A stretch of 64,000 nt of DNA from Stachybotrys elegans (lineage: Eukaryota; Ascomycota; Sordariomycetes; Hypocreales; Stachybotryaceae): contig JAGPNK010000005.1 of NCBI GenBank assembly GCA_020746835.1, forward strand, positions 2,170,001 to 2,234,000, in the 5' to 3' direction. Under the pieces are notes generated by a model, which made no database searches, was not told the origin of the DNA, and worked only from the letters and a program-made list of their open reading frames with translations. Each line of letters begins with the position of its first letter. The first letter of the stretch is position 1. A program made the position numbers and the translations under genes. Shown one piece after another: positions 18,600 to 29,112 of the stretch.

Positions 18600-20753
18600 T
18601 TACATCATATCGAGCCGCTCGAGTGTCGTGGCCACAAGCCAAAACATGTTCATAGTCTGCATTCCCTTCCATCTGGTCATTTCTCGGAGCCAGCTATCGG
18701 CCTCGTTTGTTCCAAACGGGGTATCTCCTTGCTGAATAAACGATATATGTCTGCCGGTCATCTCCTGGGCAACATCCTCGAGTACATCGCGATAAATAGT
18801 GAATAGGATGGCTGTCATCTCCTGGAAGTGGAATTTCAGTGTACAATTGCTTTTATCCCCCATGCCAGGACACATATCCTGAGGACACCAGCAGGCAAAG
18901 CAAGCTGTATAATCGACCAACTTAACATAATACCTGCGCCATTTGACGATTTCGTCGTAGTTCTGATTGATTTCTTGAGCGTGAGGTTCCCGACACTCAT
19001 TGAGCCGGTGTCTTTGGTCCCCCTTACGGTAGACGAACCGACAGAGAGGACAGTCAGGGTCGGCGACCCGCTTGTTAAGGAAGTCCTCAATCTTGGTCTG
19101 GAGCGGATCACGTCTTGGGGTAGCCTTGGTCCAACGAGGCAGGGCAGGAGACGAAGACGGTGTGCTATAGCTTGCAGGTGTCGACGGCGTGAAGAGGCTG
19201 TGCGACGATGGGATAGATCCAGCCATGGGCGAGGCAAGGCTTGGTGCGGTACTGACTGATTCCGTAGAGGATGATGGTGGCAGCCATGTCTGTGATAGGG
19301 AGACATTGTCGAAGCTGGCCTTGGAAAACTGATGGGTGCAGACATCGCAGGGCTGCTCGGAGTTGCTGCACCCTTTGAAGGGTGACGGGATCCCAAAATA
19401 CGCGTCAAGGCTCCTGCGACGGCACTGTCTGTCCGTAAATACATTCATGGGGCTCTGCAGCCAACCAGATATCATGACAGCATCAACAGGGCTGGTATCT
19501 CCGCGCGATGCAGTGGCAAAGTGTTCGACCAGGCAGGTGAGTGAGGCTGGTTGGCCAATGACCATAACAGCTGAAACAGCGGGAAGAGGTGCGTCGTGGT
19601 TCAATGGCGCCGACGTGGCAATGATCTTTGCACAGCCGGGGGACGGCTCAAGCCACTGTGCAAGTTGCGACTCGCAGGTTTTGGCATCGTCGGAAATGCC
19701 ATGGCAAATCCATGCATTAGCCTCGGCTACCTGCTTGCAGATTTGATTGGTTTGGCAGTATACAATGGCTCGAGTGGTGGTGAACGGCTCGGCCAACGTG
19801 GGCTTGAGGAGACTATCTGCGAGAGGAGCAGCCATAGAAGGATAGGCGCCGGGGTCTGAACACATCTTCCACGACATGCGAAGGTCGGGTCGGTCAAGGG
19901 GACGGTTGACGATGGAAGTCGAATCCAAACAGAGGCCAAGCCTGGACAGCATCATGCAACGGTCATTGTGGGACAGCAGCCCAGAGACCCAGAAGCGGTG
20001 ACAGGCGATTGCACATAGGCGTGTTGCCATCTGCCTCAGAGGCGAGTCATTGCTGAGGGCAGAATGGCAGCCATAGACAACTACATATGTAGTTGATGCA
20101 TCTAGCGTCATAGCCCACTGGCTGGAGTTGATGGAGGTAGACGATGTAACGATGACCTTGGGCAGAGGCTCGTCGACACGCGAGCCGTCTGAGATGAGAT
20201 GCTTGATACTGTGGCTGTCAAGAAACTTGGTGATCTGGCGATACTGTATCTCGGTCGTATAGACAAGCAGCAGGAGCAGCTTTGGCTTGACAAACGGGAG
20301 CAGCATCTAGATGTCCGCGTCATGTCTCCACAAAGACGAGAGGTAGACTGTGTCTGGCTTGGGCTGGGTGGAGTCGACGACAGCCAAAAAGGCTTCCATC
20401 TGAGCCCGATCAGGGATGGGAGTGGTCCTGATGGAATCTCGCCAGACAGCGGCTAAGGCCTCTATCTTATGGGATTGCCGGGCAGGGACACGGCTAGACG
20501 TGTGCATCTTGTGGGGAGAGGCAGAGTATGTGGATTGATGCATGTCGTCAGGCAAAGGCCTCTTGGTGGTTGCCTGGATTGTACCCGGTGTATGGCCTGC
20601 AAAGGTAAGTGAATATGGAGGAGCAAACGGCAGAGAGGGTACTTACCAGTCAGAGGGGCAGCATACTGGGCATCGTTGGGGAGGGAGACGTGGGAGTCCT
20701 AAGGAGGCGAGATGAGCATGCGAATGTAGAAGAGGGAGAGACATACTTACCAT
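18600..20753 (-). pseudogene. Degenerate RecQ-helicase-like gene with in-frame TAG
   Basis: The minus-strand model is: ATG at 20751-20753; intron 20699-20750 (donor GTAAGT directly after the ATG); exon 20647-20698; intron 20597-20646; then a long exon from 20596. The frame stays open for 114 codons, meets TAG at 20307-20309, then continues in the same frame for 568 codons to 18600. The long part resembles fungal RecQ-family helicases: IVYCQT, ATSAPLNHD, QPASLT, CRRRSLDAYFG with CDVC (RecQ zinc-binding type) and a Cys-rich tail (DCPLCRF; CFACWCPQDMC). Key helicase residues are gone: motif II DECH reads YGCH (residues 78-81 of the 568), motif VI GRAGRDG reads TASRGD, and no Walker A is seen. 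This is either a decayed gene or a helicase-derived non-enzyme. CAG to TAG would explain the stop. Confidence 0.75.
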
Positions 20754-21327
20754 GGTGTGCGGCAGAAGAAGAAACGCGCAGATAAGATGAGAGACGCGGC
20801 AGGATGAAGAACCCGAGGCACAATGCACAGTCGAGGATAAAAGAATATGTAGATAAAAGGCACAAATATAGACAGACCAAATTGAGAAGGATAAAGAACC
20901 CGATGCATATACGTAGAGGCAGAAAGACAGATCATTGGAACGAGAGGGAGAAGAGATGAAGGAGTAGAATGGAAATGTAGAGGGCGGAAGTGAGGAAGTG
21001 CAGTGCTGGAGGATGGCGTGGTCACATGATGCTGCCTTGTGGCCTCGGAATTTCCGCTGCGAAAGGCGTGCAGGTTTTCAGGCGGCAGTAGGAAGACAGC
21101 ATGAAAGATTGAGATGAAGTAGTGGTTGATGGATGACAAGTGATATAATAAGGATACAGAAGGTAGAGATGAGCGTAAATAAATAATGCCTGTATGTGAG
21201 CAGATCGTGATCTAAGAGACAACGATTGCTAGAACCAACCTGTTATCTGCACCGGTGGCTCATTCACTGCAAGCCTTTCATAAATGCCATTACAAGTCCC
21301 TCGTGTATTAGAAATATCCCGCTTTGG
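20754..21327. other. Intergenic, 0.6 kb
   Basis: This lies between the 3' end of the HET-ankyrin gene and the start of the helicase-like gene, both on the minus strand. It is purine-rich on the plus strand (GAAG/AGAG), so pyrimidine-rich in the direction of the helicase gene, as in fungal promoters. Nothing else is apparent. Confidence 0.5.
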
Positions 21328-24300
21328 CTACATCTGCCCAGATAAAAGCATGTCCTCCATCTCCCCATCCTCTCGCGGATTGAGAGTCGCAGTATGCATT
21401 TGTTCATCATCTGTACTCGTAAGAGAATCGTTATCCTTGTTCTCATGTACAGGATTCCCATCCTCATCTTGTGTACAATGAACATCAATAGATAATATCG
21501 TTCTTTGGTGCCCCGGAACGCTATTGGAATTCCCAACAAGATCAGTCACAGTTCGATTGCCCTCTACAAGTTCAAAAGGGCAAAGGTCGTTTTCCGACTG
21601 GATCCGTCGAACAATATGCGTACACATCCAGTCCATGTCAATCTGGACCGATTTGAGGACATAGACACATTGCTGGTACTTTCCAGAAAGCGCGAGATGG
21701 ATCGGTCTGAAGGACTCCCCCTGGATAGTAGTTGGCCGTGTGACGTCTCCGCCATGTTCCAGCAGAAGCCTCAGACACATGGGTTGGTCAAAAGCCGCCG
21801 CGTAATGCGCTGGCGTTAACCCTGGTGCGTTTGTTCTTGCATTGGGGTCTGCACCAGCAAGTAGAAGCAGCTTGGCCACCTTGGCATCTCCCTTTCGGCA
21901 AGCTACATGCAAGGGTGTCATACCATGCTTGTCAGGTTTGGAGACAGCTTGTCTATCCAAATTAACGAGGAGTTCGATGATCTCAAATGACCCTCCGCAG
22001 ACGGCGTGCCAAAGAATGGTCCGGCCCTTGCTATCCAGGTGTTTAGCTTCCTGGCTATCAAATCCAGTCTCCCCCACGAATCCATTAGCGAAAAGCTCCA
22101 GTATGCTGAGGTCTGACTGGATATGAATCTGTCCCACGGCTGCTAGGCGATGGAATGGGGTTTCGCCAAAATGATTAGCCGAAGACCAAGCTTTCTTGGC
22201 CAGGGGCCGACGCAGTAGATGATAGAGAGCACTGTAATCTTCAGCATAAGCCATAGACATGTTTACAACTGCGAGATGGATAACGTTCTCGCTGAGGGCA
22301 TTGTTCTGGTCCGCCAACAAGTCTGCTTCACCACTACCAGGAATGAACTGCTTCCATGGACGGAATATATCATGCAGAAGCCAGTCAAGGATGGCAAATC
22401 GGCCAAATAAAGCTGCCAGATGAAACGGCAGCCAACCTTGGCTGGTTCTACACCTGAGGTCTGCCCCTAACTCAACAAGACGCTTCACAACCGGTAGGTG
22501 TCCATATATAATAGCCCAGTGAAGAGGCCTCAGCTCAAAAAATTCGGTTGTGGTGCTTTCTAAGAGAGCGTCACCGGCAGCCAGGTCCTTGAGATGGTCA
22601 ATCTCGCCTTCTACGCAGGCATGGAGTACCTTTGTCGCTTCGGGACTGGCTCCCTGAATGATTCTGTCACCCTTGAAGCTCCTGAACTCGCTTAAAATGG
22701 GAGCGAGTGGAATCGTACGTATTCGCATGAAGCGAGGTGCCTCTTGGGCCAAAAACGTATTTTCCAGTGATGTCGGAACAGTAAGATCGATGAGAAGGTT
22801 TTGCAGTCGGGATACCAACGGTGACTTGGTCTCGTCAATGCGTAAACTCAGACCTGGCGAGAACAACTCGACTGGCTCTTTTGCGCAGTCAAGTTCCATG
22901 ACTGCCTCTGCCAGGACGGAAAGGTAGACTCTCCCGTGTAAGTGAATATGGCGAATTTGAACAGCGATGCGGTCTAAGCCATCTGCATTCCTCCTCCAGG
23001 CCATCGGTCCCCAGTCCTTTTCATCGCTGGCCGTCTCCCTCTCGAGAAATTGGTTTGCAGACGCTGCTGCATCAATGGGTAAGGCGTTGCCAGCACCACG
23101 CAGCAATGTCCACCAGTCCCATATGCCTGCAGGGCTGCGTTTTAGCCCAATTGCACAGTCAATAGAAGTGTTGTGCGCCCAGTTTTTGAACCGGAAGAGT
23201 CCTACGATGCGGTTGGCATCAGAGGGTGTGCATCGCAGCGTCGCCGTCTCGGCGTCCCAGTATCTTTCGGGCCATACCCCTGTGAGAGAAACAGGCGGCT
23301 GCCTCGCCGGCCTTGGCTGCTGAATGTTGTTAAATGAGACTACAAATTCTGGAACTGCGTAGACGGGCTTCTGCTTCACAAATATGACCTCGTAGGAGCC
23401 AGACTGGGCGTCCTGGGTATATGAGGGCGTCGTCACTTTGACTATCTGCGGATTGATTCGAGCGAACTGGTCGCCATAAAGACGCCGCAGGCGGATGGCT
23501 GGGCTCTCGGACGAACCATCCCACCGTCGCTTCGCACATTCCAGTATCGCATCGTACTCATCTTTGAATACGTGCATACCGTAGACTTTTACCGGCTGGA
23601 GATACAAATGGATGCGCAGGCCGTGGTTGGTGATTGCCCATGCTGTGCTCCCGCGAGATGCCGCAGGCGGCAATGGGCGATAGTTGCTCACCTTGGCAAA
23701 AGCAGCCGGGCTTTCTGCCAAAAGTCCGCCAAGCTTCTCGCCGGACCCGGGAGGCTGCGAGGTGCCCCATGCAAATATGGTGTGGTCGTCTGACCCTTTG
23801 AGGATCTCCTCCTGGAGCCTCACAAATGCCTTGGTGCCTTCACCGTATAGCAAGGGCATGTTGACGTCAAAGAGACCCATCAAGCTGTAAGCAACGTCTT
23901 CTACTCGAGTTGTCTGGCGCTGCGATGCCCATTTCATCCGCGTGGCAATGCTCGTGTCGGCAGGGGAGAGGAGGCCCTCCAAAACGCGCACGTCGATACC
24001 GGTGATGCCAGCAAGCGATGCACGCACATCTTCGTCGCCCCATTTGCTGCCCAAGAAGTTCCAGTCTGCGTCGTAAAACATGACGTCTTCTGGGGCAATG
24101 AGCTCCTGTAAGGTCCAGCCTCTGGTGAACCAACGGCTGTTTTGGCAATTGAAGCGGAATACGCTGCCCCGGAATTCGGTGCCTGTGGCAGCATGGTAGG
24201 GCTGGCTCACGTCCTCGAGGTGAGCGTAACATATGGCCGCCTTTTTATACCATTGGTACATGGAGTTGATGGCCTCGGACAGCTCGGCGCTGCTCGACTT

Positions 24301-24567
24301 GTCGATGCAGCAAGTGTCGATCCATATGAAGTCGTAGCCGTGCTCGACGGCCAAGGCTGCGGATCGCTTGATCTTGATGTAGCCGGACTTGGCCTTGATG
24401 GCAGAAGCCGTTTGCGAAACGGCCCTGGACCATTTATGGGTGACATACTGCATCTCCTGAAAGGTAACCTCCTCCTGGCCCCAGGTATGGGACAAGATGG
24501 CATATGCCGGTATGTTGTCGCCCGCCACATCCATCAGCTCGAGGCGATGCGTGTCGAGGAGACGCAT
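21328..24567 (-). CDS. HET-domain protein with ankyrin repeats
   Basis: A single exon of 1079 residues, starting at the first ATG (24565-24567). The HET domain occupies roughly residues 20-160, with the signature blocks YAILSHTWG, GYDFIWIDTCCIDK, SMYQWYKKAAICYAHLEDV and SRWFTRGWTLQELIAP. The next block (YSLMGLFDVNMPLLYGEG, residues about 230-245) is the usual HET-associated region. A middle section of about 400 residues follows, with no domain I can name. From about residue 675 there are several ankyrin repeats (LRPLHWAIIYGHLPVVKRLV; GMTPLHVACRKGDAKVAKLLLLAGADPNART; GLTPAHYAAAFD). HET domains trigger programmed cell death in heterokaryon incompatibility. The ankyrin region would be the sensing or protein-binding part. 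There is no NACHT nucleotide-binding module, so this is not a full NLR. Its specificity is unknown. Confidence 0.92.
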   Translation of the reverse strand: MRLLDTHRLELMDVAGDNIPAYAILSHTWGQEEVTFQEMQYVTHKWSRAVSQTASAIKAKSGYIKIKRSAALAVEHGYDFIWIDTCCIDKSSSAELSEAINSMYQWYKKAAICYAHLEDVSQPYHAATGTEFRGSVFRFNCQNSRWFTRGWTLQELIAPEDVMFYDADWNFLGSKWGDEDVRASLAGITGIDVRVLEGLLSPADTSIATRMKWASQRQTTRVEDVAYSLMGLFDVNMPLLYGEGTKAFVRLQEEILKGSDDHTIFAWGTSQPPGSGEKLGGLLAESPAAFAKVSNYRPLPPAASRGSTAWAITNHGLRIHLYLQPVKVYGMHVFKDEYDAILECAKRRWDGSSESPAIRLRRLYGDQFARINPQIVKVTTPSYTQDAQSGSYEVIFVKQKPVYAVPEFVVSFNNIQQPRPARQPPVSLTGVWPERYWDAETATLRCTPSDANRIVGLFRFKNWAHNTSIDCAIGLKRSPAGIWDWWTLLRGAGNALPIDAAASANQFLERETASDEKDWGPMAWRRNADGLDRIAVQIRHIHLHGRVYLSVLAEAVMELDCAKEPVELFSPGLSLRIDETKSPLVSRLQNLLIDLTVPTSLENTFLAQEAPRFMRIRTIPLAPILSEFRSFKGDRIIQGASPEATKVLHACVEGEIDHLKDLAAGDALLESTTTEFFELRPLHWAIIYGHLPVVKRLVELGADLRCRTSQGWLPFHLAALFGRFAILDWLLHDIFRPWKQFIPGSGEADLLADQNNALSENVIHLAVVNMSMAYAEDYSALYHLLRRPLAKKAWSSANHFGETPFHRLAAVGQIHIQSDLSILELFANGFVGETGFDSQEAKHLDSKGRTILWHAVCGGSFEIIELLVNLDRQAVSKPDKHGMTPLHVACRKGDAKVAKLLLLAGADPNARTNAPGLTPAHYAAAFDQPMCLRLLLEHGGDVTRPTTIQGESFRPIHLALSGKYQQCVYVLKSVQIDMDWMCTHIVRRIQSENDLCPFELVEGNRTVTDLVGNSNSVPGHQRTILSIDVHCTQDEDGNPVHENKDNDSLTSTDDEQMHTATLNPREDGEMEDMLLSGQM

Positions 24568-25299
24568 GGCGGCTGAGTACCAGGTCAGGCCAACTTGTAA
24601 GGGACCGCAGCGACAATAAGTGTTTGGCCGAGTTTTACGGATCCATGGCCGAGATGGTGATGCGACGAAGGATTTATTGACGCAGCATTATCAGCACCTC
24701 AGCCTTGCCGTCTGCCTGAACATCGGTCACGTGAAGAAGGAATACAGCTGCATCTTGAATTAGAATTAGTATCTTGAATTAGAATTAGTAGAGAATTATC
24801 TCTCCCACTTAATACTCAGCTGCTAGATCGTATATTATTTACCATATGAGCAAGTTGGTGATGGTAACTAACATGAGGCACCTCGTATGGTACTTGGTGG
24901 GCTGAATTGATCCATATAACACTTTGTAATAAGGCAACCTGTATACGCCCAGTTAATTGTGTGAACACATTAGTGTCTGGAAATAATATGGAAACACGCA
25001 TCATGTCAACGTTGACCTCTTTATGATGAAGATACCGAAAAATAAACAATTATGCTGGCTTGCCATTCAGTCACCCCCATCCTTTTGCCCGCAACATGGT
25101 GTCGGCGATCCTCCACCTAGAGCCCCGCTACAGGCGGCGATTAACATGGACACTAGGCGCCCAGCCTCCCCACCGCCTCGAAGCGGTCAGTCTCGGACTG
25201 GATTCGGCCGTCGTCACCATCGGATCGATTTTTTGCCCTTCCTCTCCTCACCGTTCCTGCTTCTCCCCCATCTCCATCTCGTCGTCCAACAGGCGCGCC
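24568..25299. other. Divergent promoter region, 0.7 kb
   Basis: This is shared upstream DNA of the HET-ANK gene (minus) and the DUF1776 gene (plus). It includes an AT-rich stretch (about 24750-25040) with a 19-bp tandem duplication. It marks the boundary between the accessory island and conserved genes. Confidence 0.55.
24752..24789. repeat. 19-bp tandem duplication, two exact copies
   Basis: The unit at 24752-24770 is repeated exactly at 24771-24789. It is AT-rich (cttgaattagaattagt core) and lies in the divergent promoter region next to the HET-ANK gene. No function is known. Confidence 0.9.
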
Positions 25300-26943
25300 A
25301 TGTCAGTCGATGAACAGTATTTCCGGGAAGTGGTAAGCTCCTCCATATCCTTCCGCGTCTTTCCCTTCCCTCTCGACGCATGAAATCTCTCCTCTCCATT
25401 TGGCACGTGCTAATCGCGCCGGGCCAACGTTATATAGCTCTCGGGCATTCCTGATCAGCTGAAGCGGTATTCGACCGACGTCGCCGACTTCCTCGACGTC
25501 AACGTCGACCGAGCCGCCGTTGTCGTCCGCGACACCCTCTCTACGCTGCCATGGATCCCCGACTCGATCCGCCCGAGTCCACCCCCCACCCCGACCGTCG
25601 TCGTCGTGTCCTCCCGGCTCGACCGGCTGCAGGACTGGGTCTCTAGGCACAAGTTGCTCACCGGCTTCATCGTCGTCGCCTGCGGCACCGCCGTCTTCAG
25701 GGGCTACCAGCACAGTCTCTCCCTCCGCAAGACGAGGCGGGCCAAGCGAGCTAGGAATGGCGGACGTACCGAGGTCGTCGTCATAGCCGGCTCGCCTTCC
25801 TTGCCTCTGACCAAGTCGCTCTCTCTAGACATGCAGCGCCGCGGCTTCATCGTCTACATCGTCTGCAACGCCGCCGAGGACGAGGAAATGGTGCAGTCGT
25901 TGGCCCGGCCGGATATCCGGGCCTTGAGTATCGATACCACCGACGTACGTAGCCCGAGATCCTTCCCTATACGCGCCGGCGAAGCTTTTGGAATCTACTG
26001 CTAACACTTTCAACAGCCGCCCAGTGCAGGTGCTGCCATCGAGAGCTTTGCCATGTTCCTGCAGTCGCCACACTCTCCTGGCCCCAACTTAAAACCAAAC
26101 CAGCTGACTCTCAAGTCCGTCATTCTCATCCCGAGCCTGCACTATCAGACATCGCCCATCGCAACGATTCCGCCCTCCAGCTTCGCCGACCTCTTCAACA
26201 CCCACCTCCTGCAGCCTATCCTCACCATCCAGGCCTTCCTGCCGCTCCTCACCTCGCGGCTCAATCCCATAGGCGAGAAGTGGGTGCCTCCCAAGGTCCT
26301 CGTCTTTACCCCCTCCATCATCTCCTCCATCAACCCGCCTTTCCACGCACCCGAGGCTACTGTCTGCTCAGCTCTCTCCGCCTTTACCGAGGTGCTGACC
26401 GCCGAGCTCCACCCGCTCGACATCCCCGTCACGCACATGCAACTCGGCACTTTTGACTTCTCCGGCTTCGTCCCTGCACGCCCCGCCACTGGGCAACAGG
26501 GTCTCGTCACCTCGGGAAATCCGGAGGATACCTTGACCTGGCCCGACGGAGCCAGGCACGCCTACGGACGCAATTTTGTTGCTCAGACTACATCTTCTAT
26601 TTCTGGCGGTCGCATTGGCGGTCTTCGCGGAAGCTCGCTACGACACCTGCACAACTCTGTCTTTGACGTCATCGACGGCTCCATCACAGCTTCCACGGTT
26701 CGCGTTGGCCTGGGCGCCAGCGTGTACGGCTTCGTCGGACGCTGGGCACCTCGGCCTTTGGTCTCGTGGATGATGGGCATTCGAAAAGTCGACGAGCTGT
26801 CGACTTGGCGGCCCAGTTCTGAGGAGGGGTCGGAACATGATGATAGCGAGGCAGAGGATGCAGAGGAGGAGGGGTCTCGCTCATTTGTCGCCGTCATTGG
26901 CGCCCTTGGAGATGAAAATCACAGCACTAGTCCTTGGCGATGA
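25300..26943 (+). CDS. DUF1776 family protein (yeast Pbr1/YNL181W-like, SDR-like fold)
   Basis: Three exons: 25300-25332, 25438-25944 and 26017-26943, giving 488 residues. Introns are 105 nt (donor GTAAGC, branch CTAAT, acceptor TAG) and 72 nt (GTACGT...CTAAC...CAG). A short N-terminal part is followed by a hydrophobic segment (LLTGFIVVACGTAVF, about residues 80-95), then a Rossmann/SDR-like body: TEVVVIAGSPSLPLTKSLSLDMQRRGFIVYIV, a central NTHLLQPILTIQAFLPLL and SSINPPFHAPEATVCSALSAFTEVL. This is the fungal DUF1776 family, which includes the yeast putative oxidoreductase Pbr1. At least one member was reported at mitochondria. The classical SDR glycine motif is altered (AGSPSLP), so catalysis is uncertain. 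The C-terminus is acidic (EEGSEHDDSEAEDAEEEGS). Confidence 0.87.
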
Positions 26944-27337
26944 AAATCACACTCTGCTCCTTGGCATCAGAATAAAAAAGGTTCACAAACTGACTCAATT
27001 GCACAATGATATATTGAATTCGTACATCGTGATCTAACATAGCCTCCCACGTGATTGTACATAAATGAAACATGGCACACGTGCCAGCGTTTTGAAGGAG
27101 AAAGGGTATCGTTGTGATGGTTGTGTGCCAAGAGAATCCGGGAACGAGCTGTTTCCAGCATCGGCCTGCTCTCCGTAGAGAAAATGGTAACGTTTTGCGC
27201 ATAGAATGTAGTCCACCAGGCGCTGCATCATCCCCCTTTTTGGGTTCATATGCCGTTGAGCCAGAGAGGAGATGTATGAGCCTCTCCCAAAAGCGGTTTC
27301 TGTGACATAATCTTCAAGCGTTCCATTGCGTCTGCGG
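26944..27337. other. Convergent 3' spacer
   Basis: About 390 bp between the convergent DUF1776 and Yth1 genes. It is AT-richer than the genes. No further feature was seen. Confidence 0.55.
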
Positions 27338-28081
27338 TCAATGCCCTCTGCCCCGGAAACGACGATCTCTTCCTCCACGCCACTTCCCGGCACCCCGGCC
27401 GTGGCGGCCATGACGACCGTCGTCTCGGTCGCGCATATCTCTGGACCGTTCTGAATCCTCGTCCCTCCCCATCTCACCCCTCACCTCATCCTCCTTCTTT
27501 TCCTCCGACTTGACGCTCGGTTTCTCCATGTCCGTCTGCCACTTGGGGTGTGCGAGCTTGCATTCAGGTCCGTCTGGACAGAAGCCGGCGAGGTAGAAGG
27601 GACAGATCTTGCGCCTTACGTGCTTCTTGGAGCAGCGAGGCCCGAGGGGGCAGAAGCCCATGTCGTAGTGCGGGCACGGCGGGAGACGGCTCAGCGGATC
27701 GATATGCAGGTAGAGGCACTCCTCGCCATTGGAGCAGTAGCCGTTCCGCATGAAGAAGTTGCACTCGGGCATCTTTCGCAGGTTGTACTCGTGAAGGAAC
27801 TCGCAGCCCTCGCCCTTCTTGCACAGGCCGCGCAGCCAGTGCTTGCAGACGAGGGAGTTGAGGCCGCCCGTGGGCTGTGAGACCTTGGCGTCGGAGACAT
27901 GGCGCTCGGAGCAGCGGGTTCCGTTTGGGCAGTGGCCGGTCTGAAAGGCCTTGCAGATGGGACGGTCAGACGGTAGGCCAACCTGGTATGTCTGTTGGAG
28001 GAAGGGCGTGAAGTGGAAGTTGTAGCGTTGGGGGGTGTGGTTGAGGATTGCCGAGGCGGCAGAGGCGGTGGACGCTGCCAT
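27338..28081 (-). CDS. yth1: Yth1/CPSF30-type mRNA 3'-end processing factor
   Basis: A single exon of 247 residues. It carries five CCCH zinc fingers in order, seen as [81 protein letters not shown] and [20 protein letters not shown]. This is the number and spacing of yeast Yth1 and the CCCH part of CPSF30. The protein is part of the cleavage and polyadenylation complex in the nucleus and binds the pre-mRNA polyadenylation signal region. The N-terminus ([11 protein letters not shown]) also fits the family. The C-terminus has an acidic/Arg/Gly-rich tail ([19 protein letters not shown]). There is no zinc-knuckle extension of the animal type. Length is normal for fungi. This is an essential housekeeping gene. 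Confidence 0.95.
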   Translation of the reverse strand: MAASTASAASAILNHTPQRYNFHFTPFLQQTYQVGLPSDRPICKAFQTGHCPNGTRCSERHVSDAKVSQPTGGLNSLVCKHWLRGLCKKGEGCEFLHEYNLRKMPECNFFMRNGYCSNGEECLYLHIDPLSRLPPCPHYDMGFCPLGPRCSKKHVRRKICPFYLAGFCPDGPECKLAHPKWQTDMEKPSVKSEEKKEDEVRGEMGRDEDSERSRDMRDRDDGRHGRHGRGAGKWRGGRDRRFRGRGH

Positions 28082-29112
28082 GGCGAGAGCCTCGCGAGGG
28101 TGATTGGTACGAGTCCCCGTTTATTCGTCTATTTATTCTGATTTGCATGCGTAAAGCTGGACGTGGCGATGGGGTTGTGCGTATATGTGTATGTCGATAG
28201 TAGAGGCTGGTGGCGAAGAGAGGTTGTCGCGCGAAGAAGCTCCAGGTACCGTCGCAGCTTATCGATATCGTCCGGTTAGTGGCTGTGGCAGTCAGTTTGT
28301 CAGCAAAGCCACAATACTAAAGTACCTACCTGCTATACAGGTATAGAGGGGTGTGTAGAAGCACGGAACCTCCAGGAACCAACCAGACAGCGCACTAATG
28401 CAGGGCGGCTAGCAATTGTCGATCACCTGGCAGTTGGAAAAGGTACCGTGCCTGGACGTGTGTTGTTGAAAAGGTGCGTACGTGAGGAACGTGAATAATA
28501 CTGATGATATTAAGCGCCACCTTGAACTGGATAGTATGTCGGTCTACTCTACAGGTGCAGGTGTCGCACCTAGTCTCACTGCCGTCCACATATGCCGCGT
28601 TGCTTTGGCCAATTGCCTGCCGGTTGCCCTTTTTCCCTTCTTTCCTTTTTTTGGTTTGAGGCCTGTCAGGTACTAGGTAGCGCCTGCCCAAGATAATAAT
28701 GCAATTACCAGGGAGTGCGACCATTGTGGTTAGCAGGTGGCGGGAGAGCTTCCGCGTCGTCACGTTCTTTTGACTCCCTCTAACTTTGGAAGGGTTGGTT
28801 TTCACCTCCTTGGGCCAGTTCCCCTCCAAGTTGGGCGTTCGTCTCCTTGCGCTGTGAGCTGGGTCCTCCGCAGCCTCTTTCCTGCACGCCGGTCCGAATG
28901 GGTCCTTCCTTGCTCGTCTACATGCAGATGAGAGTGGGGAGTAGGTATGTATGACTTCTTATTGATACTGTTGCTACCTCTACTCTTGCTGCTCTGTTGC
29001 TCTGCTGCTCGTGCTGCTCGTGCTGCTGCTCATTCTCATGCTGAAAACAGATTCACTCGCCTCGTGGTCCTCGGACTTCTCCCAAACCCAAGATGAAACT
29101 CCATCCCACGGC
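28082..29112. other. Intergenic, 1 kb
   Basis: This contains the Yth1 promoter on the minus strand and the 3' flank of the methyltransferase gene. CTGCTC/GCTGCT short repeats occur near 28985-29035. No gene is supported. Confidence 0.5.

Noticed and set aside
16089..24567. A secondary-metabolite cluster
   Set aside because: No polyketide synthase, peptide synthetase, terpene cyclase, P450 or transporter set is present. The LaeA-like methyltransferase alone is not enough.
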